The notes under the pieces: model-generated
Told to the model about the DNA's origin: nothing
What the model saw: the letters and a program-made list of their open reading frames with translations, nothing else
Database searches by the model: none
Made by a program: the position numbers and the translations under genes
From: Asticcacaulis aquaticus
GTDB lineage: Bacteria; Pseudomonadota; Alphaproteobacteria; Caulobacterales; Caulobacteraceae
DNA: 64,000 nt
Assembly: GCF_028550415.1 (NCBI RefSeq)
Contig: NZ_JAQQKX010000010.1
Coordinates: forward strand, 1 to 64,000
Direction: 5' to 3'
In this document: piece after piece, positions 36,093 to 44,830 of the stretch
Layout: every line of letters begins with the position of its first letter
Numbering within the stretch: the first letter of the stretch is position 1

Positions 36093-37688
36093 TTATCCTT
36101 TTGCCGTCGAGCGTGTCTGGTCCAGATACTGGATCAGGCGGCTCATATTATTGATATAGGTGCCGGTCGAAATGCCCATGACCGGGTCCTTGACCGTGTA
36201 GGGCGAGGTGTCGCGCGCATCGATCGACTGCCCCGTGGCGGTCTTCGACGGCGGCATCTTCGCGGCCGCCTCGTCCGGATGATAGATATTGCTGGTGGCA
36301 TGGAGCGGCGTCGGCCAGTAGCCTTCGGCATTAAGCCCCGCGACCAGATCGGCCACAGGTTTGGCCGCCGCCTCTGAGATATTGAGGTCCGAACCGCGGA
36401 CCTCGCGGACGACAAAGTAGCGATTCAACGGCTTGCCAGACTTCGCGAACAGCGGCGAATCCTTCGTCGCCTCGGCCTTCGGCATCGCCCGAAGCGCGGC
36501 CAGTTCCCGGCGTTGACGGGCGACGTCGAGCCGTCGGTTGAACCACGAACCACCCACGGGCTCATAACTAATCTCATTGCGCTGATCACCGCTCCACGTC
36601 CCGCCGCCTTTGAGATACAGGGGCCGGTTCGTGCCGACCTCGATAAAGGTCGGGTGCGTGAAGCCGTCGACCTGACGCTCTTTCGGCAAGGTCATGGCGT
36701 CGAGCCAGTCGAGCGCCTCGTCCAGCCGTGCCAGATACTTCGTGTCACCGGTCCAGCGGTAGAATGTCATCATCTGCCCGACGCAGGCCGCCGTGGTGTG
36801 GGTCGCCAGAGACGGCGGCTCGGACGAACGCGCCCCTGCCGGTTTGAGGTCGGTCGTATATTGCAGCGCCCAGCCCGGCTGCGGCGCACCCTGCTGGGCC
36901 AGAATGAAGACGCCCATGCCGCGCATCAGCGGCTCTAGGACGCGTTGCTCGCCCAGGGCCTGATAGATGCGCATCAGGAAGTCGGTATTGTTGATAGCGA
37001 CTTCGTCGTTGAAGGTAATATTGGCCGTATAGTCGGGTAATCCGCCGTTCGAATATTCCCGGTTGATCGGAAAGCGCTGCGGCCAGCCGCCGACGGCGTA
37101 CTGGCTGTCGATGACGAAATCGACGACCTTTTCCAGCGGTACGCGGTATTTCGGATCGCGTTTTTCGAGATAAAGCCTGAGCAGGAATTCGCCCGAGTCG
37201 ATCGTGCCGCCGTCGTCGAAAGTGGCATTACCGTAATAGTGGCGCATCTCTTCGAGGCGTTTACCGTGCGAGCCGATGGTCTCGTACCAGTCCTTCAGCG
37301 ACGCCTCGCCGGCAAAGTCGATCATATAGTGCCAGCCGCCCGACGGATGCTGACCCCAGATCAGGGCCCCGGCCACGTCCTCGGCGGCCCTGTAATACTG
37401 TTCGTCGCCCGTGGCATGATAGGCGTCGAGGAACAGATGGCCCATGCCCGGCGTGCCGGGCGCCTGCACCCAGATCATGGTCGCCTTGGCTTCCATCTCG
37501 CCCCAGCGGCGCGAAAAGTCGGGCAGGTACGACCAGACATAGCCGCCATTGACGGCCACCTTATCGGTCATGAATCGCGTGGCGCGCGACATGGTATTCA
37601 GTACCTTGTCACGCGACGGTGCGGCGGCCAGGGCCGGTGCGGCGATGCTGGCCGCCGTAGCGGTCAGAAGGAACTCACGCCGCCTCAT
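36093..37688 (-). CDS. Pectate lyase, PL10-like
   Basis: Cuts the de-esterified galacturonan backbone by beta-elimination, leaving unsaturated ends. It has 531 residues and a twin-arginine-like signal (MRRREFLLTATAASIAAPAL). Signatures of the (alpha/alpha) toroid PL10-type family include GGWPQRFPINREYSNGGLPD, ANITFNDEVAINN and, in the N-terminal half, SGGWHYMIDF. The C-terminal part with SNIYHPDEAAAK is less familiar, so the subfamily is uncertain. Its start overlaps the end of the upstream methylesterase gene by 4 bases, showing translational coupling of de-esterification and cleavage. Confidence 0.82.
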   Translation of the reverse strand: MRRREFLLTATAASIAAPALAAAPSRDKVLNTMSRATRFMTDKVAVNGGYVWSYLPDFSRRWGEMEAKATMIWVQAPGTPGMGHLFLDAYHATGDEQYYRAAEDVAGALIWGQHPSGGWHYMIDFAGEASLKDWYETIGSHGKRLEEMRHYYGNATFDDGGTIDSGEFLLRLYLEKRDPKYRVPLEKVVDFVIDSQYAVGGWPQRFPINREYSNGGLPDYTANITFNDEVAINNTDFLMRIYQALGEQRVLEPLMRGMGVFILAQQGAPQPGWALQYTTDLKPAGARSSEPPSLATHTTAACVGQMMTFYRWTGDTKYLARLDEALDWLDAMTLPKERQVDGFTHPTFIEVGTNRPLYLKGGGTWSGDQRNEISYEPVGGSWFNRRLDVARQRRELAALRAMPKAEATKDSPLFAKSGKPLNRYFVVREVRGSDLNISEAAAKPVADLVAGLNAEGYWPTPLHATSNIYHPDEAAAKMPPSKTATGQSIDARDTSPYTVKDPVMGISTGTYINNMSRLIQYLDQTRSTAKG

Positions 37689-38662
37689 GCCCCCGCCCCG
37701 ATCCAGCTGCGGTCGGGGAAGACGGCCTCAAGCCGCCATTTCGCGGCCTGTTCGGCGGTCAGGGTTTTCGCCCAGAAGACGCGCTGGCTCATATCGCCAT
37801 GCGGACCGCTGGAATTGTATTCCGAGAAGGCCGCGGTCGTGTAGGTCTCGGTCTTGCCCGGCGTCCATTCGCGCCAGCCTTCGGGATGGATATTCCCCTC
37901 GATCCGGGTGTCGAGGAACACCACCTGACCGTAGGCGCGCCACGCCCGGCCGAAATAATAGTCGCCGTCACCCGCCGTTGTGATACGGCAATGGTCGAAG
38001 ACATAGGCCGAGGTCTCGGTTTCGGCATTACGGCTGTGCGCCGTGATAAAGGCGCTGCCGCGGTCGATGACGTGCAGATGGCAACGATCGAAAAAGGCCA
38101 GAGCATTGCCGAAGATGAAGTCGACATGACCTTCGATATAGCAGTCCTTATAGTACTGACGGCTTGGCTGCGGGCCCTTTTTGGACGAGGCCATCAGCGT
38201 GTCCTGCGCCCCCAGAAGCCTTACACCCGTCACCACCGCCCTGTCGGCATCGATGGACAGGGCCAGAGCCTGCGCCGGGACATCGGGCTGTTTGAGGTGG
38301 TAGTCGTTCTGGATCGTCAGGTTCGTCGCGCGGAAGCCGTTGCCCGACACGGTCAGGGTGGCGTTGGGGCGCGGGGTGTGGGCGTTGTCGCCCCAGACGA
38401 TCAGCACCTCTTCGGCGGTCTTGCCCTGCCCTTTGAGCACCACGTCGGGTTTGGCGACGACCAGTTTTTCCTTATAGGTGCCGGTCGCGATCTCGATGGT
38501 GCCGCCGGTCTCCGGCAGAGCCGTCAGGGCTTCGGCAATCGTCTTGTGATCCTGCGGCACCTTGAGTACCATCTTCGATTGCGCAAAAACGGGTGCAGCC
38601 AGACCAGCGGCCAGGCCGCTAACGGTTAGACCACCGGCAAAAAGCCTGCGTGACAAGAGCAT
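37685..38662 (-). CDS. Pectin methylesterase (CE8), first of a tandem pair
   Basis: Removes methyl esters from galacturonan, giving the substrate for the adjacent lyase. It is a 325-residue right-handed beta-helix protein with a twin-arginine-like signal (LLSRRLFAGGLTVSGLAAGL). Catalytic D154 lies in GAQDTL, nucleophile D181 in GHVDFIFG, and the conserved Arg in YYFGRAW. GAGGAAA precedes the ATG at 38662; the frame is open further upstream but the signal peptide starts here. A LacI-type operator sits 25 bases before the start. It is closely similar to the next gene, and both end in RLEAVFPDRSWIG. Confidence 0.95.
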   Translation of the reverse strand: MLLSRRLFAGGLTVSGLAAGLAAPVFAQSKMVLKVPQDHKTIAEALTALPETGGTIEIATGTYKEKLVVAKPDVVLKGQGKTAEEVLIVWGDNAHTPRPNATLTVSGNGFRATNLTIQNDYHLKQPDVPAQALALSIDADRAVVTGVRLLGAQDTLMASSKKGPQPSRQYYKDCYIEGHVDFIFGNALAFFDRCHLHVIDRGSAFITAHSRNAETETSAYVFDHCRITTAGDGDYYFGRAWRAYGQVVFLDTRIEGNIHPEGWREWTPGKTETYTTAAFSEYNSSGPHGDMSQRVFWAKTLTAEQAAKWRLEAVFPDRSWIGAGA

Positions 38663-38686
38663 GGATTTCCTCACTGGATATTTTAT

Positions 38687-38700
38687 TGTTACCGCTAACA
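38687..38700. promoter_or_regulatory. LacI-type operator before the first methylesterase
   Basis: TGTTACCGCTAACA has the TGTTA-n4-TAACA symmetry of LacI/GalR-family operators and resembles the XylR operator of Caulobacter as I recall it. It lies 25 bases before the ATG at 38662, so a repressor here could control the operon from this internal point. Confidence 0.65.
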
Positions 38701-38741
38701 CGTGCGGTTTATCTTTATCCGTCGCCGCTTCCCTTATTAAT

Positions 38742-39716
38742 TTATCCGATCCAGCTCCGGTCCGGGAAGACGGCCTCAAGCCGCCATTTGGTCGCCTGTT
38801 CGGCCGTCAGTTTTTTGGCCCAGAAGACGCGCTGGCTCATATCGCCCCCGATGCCGGAGGAATTATATTCGGCATAGTGCGCGGTCGCGTAGGTCTCGGT
38901 TTTCCCCGGCGTCCATTCGCGCCAGCCTTCCGGATGCAAAGGCGCATCGATCTGCGTATCGAGGAAAATCACCTGCGCATAGGGTCGCCACGCGCGACCA
39001 AGGTAAAAGGTCGCCCCCTCGCCCGCCGTGATGCGGCAGTGATCGAAAACATAGGCCGTGGTCTCGGTGTCAGCGGTACGGCTATGGGCCGTGATAAAGG
39101 CCGAACTGCGCGCCAGAATGTGCAACTGGCAGCGGTCGAAGAAGGCCAGAGCATTGCCGAATATATAATCGACGTGCCCTTCGATATAGCAGTCCTTATA
39201 GTATTGACGGCTGGGCTGAGTCGGCTTTTTCGACGCCGCATAGAGCGTGTCCTGTGCCCCCAGAAGCCGGACCTTCGTCAGGACGGCGCGGTCCGCCGTC
39301 AGGTACAAAGCGACGGCCTGCGACCCTTCGGTATTATTCAGATGGTAGTCGTTCTGTATCGTTAGATTCGAGGCGCGGAAACCGTCGCCGGTCACGGTGA
39401 ACGAGGCGGATTTACCGGTGCCGCCGGCCATTTTCGAGCTGTCGCCCCAGACGATAACCACGTCGTTCGGTGTCTTACCCGTGCCGACGAGGTGCACGTC
39501 GGTCTTGGCTAGGGTCAGCTTTTCGCGATAGGTGCCCGGGGCGATCTCGATGGTCGCCCCGGTATCCCCGACGGCGGCAAAGGCTTCGGCGAGGGTCTTG
39601 TACTGCTCTGGCACCCTGATCACCGGGCGCGTTTGGGCTGTCGCCGGTAACGCAGCGAAAGCCGCTGCGCCCGACAAGGTCAGCCCGCCCAGAACGACTC
39701 TGCGCGATAATCTCAT
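38742..39716 (-). CDS. Pectin methylesterase (CE8), second of a tandem pair
   Basis: A 324-residue paralogue of the neighbouring methylesterase, with the same layout: signal peptide MRLSRRVVLGGLTLSGAAAF, acid D156 in GAQDTL, nucleophile D183 in GHVDYIFG, and Arg in FYLGRAWRPY. Differences are concentrated in the loop around residues 95-130 (a GGTGKSAS insertion and NNTEGS in place of KQPDVP), which may shift preference for methylation pattern. It is the promoter-proximal gene of the leftward pectin operon, with a LacI-type operator 42 bases upstream. Confidence 0.95.
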   Translation of the reverse strand: MRLSRRVVLGGLTLSGAAAFAALPATAQTRPVIRVPEQYKTLAEAFAAVGDTGATIEIAPGTYREKLTLAKTDVHLVGTGKTPNDVVIVWGDSSKMAGGTGKSASFTVTGDGFRASNLTIQNDYHLNNTEGSQAVALYLTADRAVLTKVRLLGAQDTLYAASKKPTQPSRQYYKDCYIEGHVDYIFGNALAFFDRCQLHILARSSAFITAHSRTADTETTAYVFDHCRITAGEGATFYLGRAWRPYAQVIFLDTQIDAPLHPEGWREWTPGKTETYATAHYAEYNSSGIGGDMSQRVFWAKKLTAEQATKWRLEAVFPDRSWIG

Positions 39717-39758
39717 GTGATAGTCCCTGTTTTAACGTTCTGCGCGTTATCGCGCTTT

Positions 39759-39772
39759 TGTTAGCGCTAACT
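39759..39772. promoter_or_regulatory. LacI-type operator before the pectin operon
   Basis: TGTTAGCGCTAACT contains the 10-bp perfect palindrome TTAGCGCTAA and is the best match in the window to LacI-family operators. It is 42 bases before the methylesterase ATG at 39716, a normal place for a repressor site at the head of an operon. Confidence 0.7.
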
Positions 39773-39801
39773 TTACATAACCGGCGACGTTTGACCAGAC
39801 G

Positions 39802-39821
39802 AATTATCACCTGTGATAATT
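39802..39821. promoter_or_regulatory. 20-bp AT-rich palindrome between GH35 and the pectin operon
   Basis: AATTATCACCTGTGATAATT has perfect 9-bp arms around two bases. It starts four bases after the GH35 stop codon. On the plus strand a T-run follows, so it could act as a terminator, yet its AATTAT half-sites match the palindrome before kduI. I favour an operator, with low certainty. Confidence 0.45.
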
Positions 39822-39825
39822 GTTT

Positions 39826-42270
39826 TTATCGCACCCTGAGACTGTATTCCGGTGTCAGGGTGAGCGATTCTATTTTCGCCACCTGCCCGTTTTCGAACAC
39901 CGGTTTTACCGAGGCGTCAAGATAGACCTTGGAATCCTCGCGCAGCGGCATGATGGTCAGGGTCAAAGGCTTGTCCAGTTTCGCCGCATAACGCTTGAGC
40001 CCGATACGCCAGACCTGACCGTTGAAATATTCATCGTCGAGCATTTCAGGACCGGAGAACAGCCGCGCCACGTCGCCCTGATAGGTCACGTCCATATAGA
40101 CGTCGGCCACGCCATCGAGCGCCCCCTTAGGGACCTCGATCGTCCATCCCGCCGACGCGCCGAAGCTTTCGGGTTCCGGCACGACCGGCGTGTTTTTCGG
40201 GCCATAGGTCTTGAGCGGCGGCGCCTTGCCCGCCGGACGCAGGACGGTGCGCGTCGCCGTCAGGGTCTTCGGCGTCGCCTGCGCCGTAAAGCCACGGAAC
40301 ACCCCGTCGGCCTTGCCGGATTTCAGGCTCAGCGTACCGGTCAGGTCCGCTGCCGGATAGATACCGAAGCTGAAACTGGCGTTGGTCGAGCGCAGTTCGA
40401 AGCCCTGAGCGTCGTCCCCGAAGACATGGGCGTCGCTGAGGATCAGGTGCGGCTTGCCCTTGATGTCGACCTTGGTCAGGTGTTCGGCCTGTGTATTGGT
40501 GAGAACCAGCACGCGCGCCGTCTTACCATCTTTCGTTTTGATCGTGACCACAGAGCCGCTGCCGGGTGTGACCGTCACCACCGCACGACCGTCGATAACC
40601 GCCTTTTTCGCGCCCTTGATCGAAGCAATCTGCGCATTGTCGAAGACCAGTTCCGGCGCCACACTCCCTGTCGCCTTGAAGACGTAGAGATCGCCCGCCC
40701 CGTCGGTAACTTTCGTCACCGGCTGCGCCGTTGCCCAGACCAGATTGACGCCCGACAGATCGAAATTGACCGGCCAGATAAAGGCGTCGCCGTCCCTGAC
40801 GGTCACGCCCTTCGACGGCAAGGTCAGGCTTTGCGCCCCCAGTTTCACCGTGAACCGCGTATCGGTGTGTTCGGCCATGGCATACTGACGGACGTGGTTG
40901 TTGACGAAAACGAAGCCCGATGTCGCATCGCCGCGGAAGGCCCAGCGCAGGGTCTTCAGGTCTTTGGAATCAACCGCCTGCGTGTCGGGCGCATAGACGT
41001 GAGTGGGGGCCAGCCGATCGCCGAAATCCTGAAGGAAATAATGGATGGGCTTGATCTGATTCAGGACCGGATGCGCCTGACCGTACTGGCCCAGCGGTGC
41101 CTGAAAATCGTAGCCGCGCTTGGGGACATCGTTGAATCCGCCGGTCGCCACGCTTTCATCGCGCGACGGATAGCCCCCGGGATTCTGGCCGCCCTGGAAC
41201 ATGTAGTAGCCCATCAGGTTGACGCCGGAGCCGACCTTGGTAATGACCATGTCCACGATATCGTCGGGCTTGATGATCGGCCGGCGGCGGTACATCTGCG
41301 GCACGCCGCCGCCGTATTCAGCCCCGAAGAAGGGCGTGATGTCGGTGTCGCGCGCCCCGTCATCCAGTGTCGAGGTCGATCCCTGCGCCCCGAGGCCCTT
41401 TTCGTTGCGCACGCCAAACTGGAACATATAGCTCGATTTCGGTGGCAGGATGCTGGCCGAGGCCGACCACGGCTCGTCGACATAGGAGCCGAAGACCGGG
41501 ATCACCTCGCCGCGCGGGAAGATGGCATTGTCCCAGCCGGTGACCGAATAGAGCGGTACGTCGAAACCGTCGGCGATGGCCATTTCCTTGAGCTTCGCGA
41601 TATGGTCGCGCCCCTGATTGGGACCGTTGCGATTATATTCGTTCTCAAGCTGGAAGCCGATGATCGGCCCGCCATCCTTCCACAGAAGCCCCTTCACCTG
41701 CTGGAAGGTCTGTTTATAGAAAGCGTCGACATAGCTGAGATAGACCGGGTCGTTGCCGCGCGTCGGCACCGAATCGACGACCCAGTCGGGGATGCCGCCG
41801 AAGCGCACCTCGGCATGGGCCCATGGCCCCGGACGCAGATAGACGTACATGCCGTGTTTCGCACACAGTTCGACGAATTTTTTCAGGTCACGGTCACCGG
41901 ACCAGTCGAATTTGCCCGGAAGCTCTTCGTGGTGCTGCCAGATGATATAGGTCGCCACGACATTGACGCCGGCGGCCTTCATCTTGAGGATTTGTTCTTC
42001 CCAGTAGGCGTGTGGGAATCGCGTATAGTGGAACTCACCCATCACCGGGATGACCGGCTTGCCACCGATCCTGAGATACTGGCTGTTGACCTCGATCGTT
42101 TCACCCGACGGGGCGCGATTGGCGCCCATTTTCAGCGTATTTTGCAACGGCGCAGGTGCGGCCTTGCTGGCATCGAGCGTGACGGTCTCGGCGGATGCCA
42201 TGAAAGCGCCTTGGGCGGCCATCATCATGACCACCAGCGCCGTGGCGGTTGCCCAGTGTGTTTTCGACAT
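39826..42270 (-). CDS. GH35 beta-galactosidase, secreted
   Basis: Retaining enzyme releasing galactose from galactan side chains. It has 814 residues and a signal peptide (ALVVMMMAAQGAFMASA). The family barrel opens with GGKPVIPVMGEFHYTRFP. Acid/base E211 lies in FQLENEYNR and nucleophile E318 in FFGAEYGGG; the YLRPGPWAHAEVRFGGIPDW segment is characteristic. The C-terminal 400 residues hold beta-sandwich domains. GGGGAG lies 7 bases before the ATG. It is upstream of and on the same strand as the pectin operon but separated by a palindrome and a LacI-type operator, so it probably has its own promoter. Confidence 0.93.
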   Translation of the reverse strand: MSKTHWATATALVVMMMAAQGAFMASAETVTLDASKAAPAPLQNTLKMGANRAPSGETIEVNSQYLRIGGKPVIPVMGEFHYTRFPHAYWEEQILKMKAAGVNVVATYIIWQHHEELPGKFDWSGDRDLKKFVELCAKHGMYVYLRPGPWAHAEVRFGGIPDWVVDSVPTRGNDPVYLSYVDAFYKQTFQQVKGLLWKDGGPIIGFQLENEYNRNGPNQGRDHIAKLKEMAIADGFDVPLYSVTGWDNAIFPRGEVIPVFGSYVDEPWSASASILPPKSSYMFQFGVRNEKGLGAQGSTSTLDDGARDTDITPFFGAEYGGGVPQMYRRRPIIKPDDIVDMVITKVGSGVNLMGYYMFQGGQNPGGYPSRDESVATGGFNDVPKRGYDFQAPLGQYGQAHPVLNQIKPIHYFLQDFGDRLAPTHVYAPDTQAVDSKDLKTLRWAFRGDATSGFVFVNNHVRQYAMAEHTDTRFTVKLGAQSLTLPSKGVTVRDGDAFIWPVNFDLSGVNLVWATAQPVTKVTDGAGDLYVFKATGSVAPELVFDNAQIASIKGAKKAVIDGRAVVTVTPGSGSVVTIKTKDGKTARVLVLTNTQAEHLTKVDIKGKPHLILSDAHVFGDDAQGFELRSTNASFSFGIYPAADLTGTLSLKSGKADGVFRGFTAQATPKTLTATRTVLRPAGKAPPLKTYGPKNTPVVPEPESFGASAGWTIEVPKGALDGVADVYMDVTYQGDVARLFSGPEMLDDEYFNGQVWRIGLKRYAAKLDKPLTLTIMPLREDSKVYLDASVKPVFENGQVAKIESLTLTPEYSLRVR

Positions 42271-42337
42271 TTGGTCGCTCCCCGTTTTATAAGATTATTT
42301 ATAATATAAAAACTGATCTCGAAAAATCAAAGACAAA

Positions 42338-42359
42338 ATAATCCTTCCGCAGGGATTAT
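42338..42359. promoter_or_regulatory. Inverted repeat upstream of the GH35 gene
   Basis: ATAATCC (42338-42344) and GGATTAT (42353-42359) are perfect 7-bp arms with an 8-base centre, about 70 bases before the GH35 start in AT-rich DNA. A candidate operator with no known regulator. Confidence 0.4.
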
Positions 42360-42389
42360 CGTTTGCATAAGGATTTGAGGCCGAATCAT

Positions 42390-42405
42390 CGGGGGAACGG
42401 TGACC
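42390..42405 (-). repeat. Isolated replication iteron
   Basis: On the minus strand this reads GGTCACCGTTCCCCCG, matching the iterons of the array at 44481-44825 at nearly every position. It lies 2 kb from the array, in opposite orientation, in the gap just before the GH35 promoter region. Confidence 0.7.
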
Positions 42406-42408
42406 GGT

Positions 42409-44175
42409 TTACGGCGTCTCCGAGTAGGGCCCCTTGCCCCCATCCGTGATAAAGCGATCCACCCGCGCCGTTACCAGCGGCAAAGGCACGCTGCCCAGAT
42501 CGAGGATCGTATCGTGGAAGGCGCGGATATCGAACCGGTCACCCAGTGCCGCTTCAGCCTTTTGCCGCGCCTCTTTGATGGTCAGATAGCCGAGATAATA
42601 ACTCAGAGCCTGCCCCGGCCAGGTGATATAGCGATCGACCTCGGTCGTCAGTTCGTGCTCGCTGAGCGCAGTATTGTCGCGCATGAAGGCCTGCGCCTGT
42701 TCGCGCGTCCAGCCTTTGGCATGGATGCCGGTATCGACCACCAGACGCGCCGCCCGCCACATTTGGTAGGACAGGTAACCAAAGCGCTCATAGGGCGTCT
42801 CGTAGAGGCCCATTTCCAGCCCCAGATATTCCGCATAGAGCGCCCAGCCCTCGCCATAGGCCGAGATATAGGTCCGCTGGCGGAAATCGGCTAAATCCTT
42901 GTTTTCCATGGCCAAAGGCATCTGAAACGCATGGCCCGGCGCCGATTCGTGCAAGGTCAGGGCCGGTAGCGAATAGAGCGGGCGCGATTTCAAATCGTAG
43001 GTATTGACCCAGTAGGCGCCCGGCCCGCCGCGTCCGCTGGTGTAGAACGGCGCGATCTCCGGCGCGACCGGATAGATGCCGAACCTTCGTCGCGGCAAGC
43101 GGCCGAAATAGTCACCGGCCTTGGCGTCGAAACGTTTGGATACCCACGCCGCCCTGTAGAGCAGGTCCTGAGGCGTTTGGGCGTAAAACTGAGGGTCGGT
43201 GCGCAGGAAGGTCAGAAATTCGCCTAGCGAGCCTTTAAAGCCCACCTCGGTCATGATCGTCTGCATGTCGGCGCGGATTCTCGCGACTTCCCGAAGACCG
43301 ATGGCGTGGATATCGTCCGGCGACAGGTCGAGCGTGGTATAGGCGCGTATCTGGGCCTGGTAATAGTCTTTGCCGTCGGGCAGGTCCGCGGCCGCCAGTC
43401 CGGCGCGGGCTTTCGGGATATAGTCGGTGACCATAAAGGTCAGTAGTTTTTTATGCGCCGGGATGACGCGCGTGGCGATGGCGGCCTCCGCCTGAGCCTG
43501 AAGGTCGGCTTTCAGCGAGTCACTGAAACCCGATGGCAGGTTCAGGAACGGCTTGAAATAGACCGTGTCGCGCGGTATGGCGTCGGCCACGCGAGCGATA
43601 CTGGCCTCACGCCCCGTCAGGGTCACTTTCGGTGGCGTGAACCCACGTTTAAGGCCCGCGCGCATATTGTCGATATTCTGGTCGAAATAGCGCGGGACGT
43701 CGTTCAACTGCCTGATATAGTTTCGATAATCGGCCTCTGTGCGAAATGACGCCGAAGCCCCGTAAGCCAGATCGCTCCAGAACGCCGAGTCGGAATTGAG
43801 GGGCTTTTCGTAGTCGCGAAAGACCTGCCCGTCGATCAAAGCGTCGATCTGGGTTTTGTAAACCATGTAGTCGTCGCGTTCGCGCGGACTAAGCGCCGTC
43901 TGGTCGATAGCCTGTAGCTGCGCCCGCACCTTCAGCCAGTAATTGAGGCGCTGTTTTTGCGCCGCCGGCCCGACATCGGCCAGACGGTTGGCAATGCCGC
44001 TGCGTTCGGTCTCCTCGCTGTCGGCCTGCTGGGCCCCTCGCCACGCCCATTCAGCGCCGTAGATGGCTTTCAGGCGCGCGCCCTCACCGGTCGTCTGCGC
44101 CATCCCGGTGACCGGAAACGTACTTAAGGCAGCGGCCATTAAAACGGCTGAGAGGTTGGTCATCGGGATAGCCAT
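42409..44175 (-). CDS. DUF885 family secreted protein, peptidase-like
   Basis: A protein of about 588 residues with a signal peptide (MTNLSAVLMAAALSTFPVTG then MAQ). It is a DUF885 member with the metal-binding motif HESAPGHAFQ and a downstream E in AYGEGWALYAEYLG, an arrangement like zinc metallopeptidases. Bacterial members are often annotated as lipoproteins or peptidases without a defined substrate. The start could be ATG 44175, ATG 44163 or GTG 44232; none has a strong ribosome site. It sits between the pectin block and the origin and has no obvious link to either. Confidence 0.82.
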   Translation of the reverse strand: MAIPMTNLSAVLMAAALSTFPVTGMAQTTGEGARLKAIYGAEWAWRGAQQADSEETERSGIANRLADVGPAAQKQRLNYWLKVRAQLQAIDQTALSPRERDDYMVYKTQIDALIDGQVFRDYEKPLNSDSAFWSDLAYGASASFRTEADYRNYIRQLNDVPRYFDQNIDNMRAGLKRGFTPPKVTLTGREASIARVADAIPRDTVYFKPFLNLPSGFSDSLKADLQAQAEAAIATRVIPAHKKLLTFMVTDYIPKARAGLAAADLPDGKDYYQAQIRAYTTLDLSPDDIHAIGLREVARIRADMQTIMTEVGFKGSLGEFLTFLRTDPQFYAQTPQDLLYRAAWVSKRFDAKAGDYFGRLPRRRFGIYPVAPEIAPFYTSGRGGPGAYWVNTYDLKSRPLYSLPALTLHESAPGHAFQMPLAMENKDLADFRQRTYISAYGEGWALYAEYLGLEMGLYETPYERFGYLSYQMWRAARLVVDTGIHAKGWTREQAQAFMRDNTALSEHELTTEVDRYITWPGQALSYYLGYLTIKEARQKAEAALGDRFDIRAFHDTILDLGSVPLPLVTARVDRFITDGGKGPYSETP

Positions 44176-44370
44176 AATCGGCGACACTGATGCCGAGTCT
44201 CGGCACCTGACAAGTTTTTTGATCGAGGCCACCGAAATGTCGGTTCAGGTTATTTCCAGTAAATCCCGGTGACGCCCCCCTCCCCTCGCCGATTGGCAGG
44301 CTTGGGCGACCCTCCAAAGGTCGCCAAAAGCCGGCCATTGCACGGTCATCACCGCAAATCTTCTGCGTTA

Positions 44371-44830
44371 AAGAGAAGTGTTAGTGAATCTAGTTAAGTA
44401 AGTTAAGGTTGGAAACGATCATATTTTCCCTTACAGATCAGGGGTGTAAGGTTTTATTAATCTCTGATACCCCGTCCTTGCGTCACTGTTCCCCCGCGTG
44501 AGCCGTCTCCGTTCCCCCGTGGGGCCGGTCACTCTTCCCCCGTTCGGGGTTACGGAAAATTCAAGGCTTTTCCACAGCTTGTGAACGGCATTTAACCATA
44601 GAACAAGCGGCAAAAGCGGTCACCGATCCCCCGAAAAGGCTTTGAGAGCCTAAAAACCCAAGGAAAAGTGTCAATAATGACTCCGAACCGAGTCCGGGTC
44701 ACCGATCCCCCGACTCAGTGCTAGCGAATCGGTCACCATTCCCCCGATAGTTCGGTCTTTAATCCCCCGTGGCAATAGTCACCGATCCCCCGATAAAAAA
44801 TCGAATCCCGGTCACCATTCCCCCGAGGAT
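44371..44830. other. Putative replication origin (oriV) with iterons
   Basis: Directly downstream of repA. It has three parts: an AT-rich zone (44371-44460, with repeated AGTTAAG and the inverted repeat CCTTACA...TGTAAGG at 44429-44451); nine iterons of the form GGTCACCNATCCCCCG in one orientation; and one DnaA-like box TTTTCCACA (44568-44576, one mismatch from TTATCCACA). Iterons, an AT-rich unwinding zone and a DnaA box beside an initiator gene are the standard parts of an iteron-controlled origin. Confidence 0.85.
44481..44825 (+). repeat. Array of nine 16-bp iterons
   Basis: Copies at 44481-44496, 44504-44519, 44527-44542, 44618-44633, 44697-44712, 44731-44746, 44754-44769, 44777-44792 and 44810-44825. 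The best are GGTCACCGATCCCCCG and GGTCACCATTCCCCCG; the first three and the seventh are degenerate in the GGTCACC half while CCCCCG is invariant. Spacing from 44731 on is regular, mostly 23 bases (about two helical turns). Presumed RepA binding sites. Confidence 0.88.

Noticed and set aside
39820-42309. An 829-codon plus-strand open frame
   Set aside because: It is the antisense shadow of the GH35 gene, whose catalytic motifs are clear on the minus strand.
44429-44451. CCTTACA...TGTAAGG hairpin followed by TTTTA as a terminator
   Set aside because: No plus-strand gene ends before it, so I treat it as part of the AT-rich origin zone and not as a terminator.
44470-44830. CRISPR array, suggested by the regular repeats
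   Set aside because: The repeats are 16 bp with mostly 7-base gaps and no spacers of CRISPR length, no leader and no cas genes; they fit iterons.
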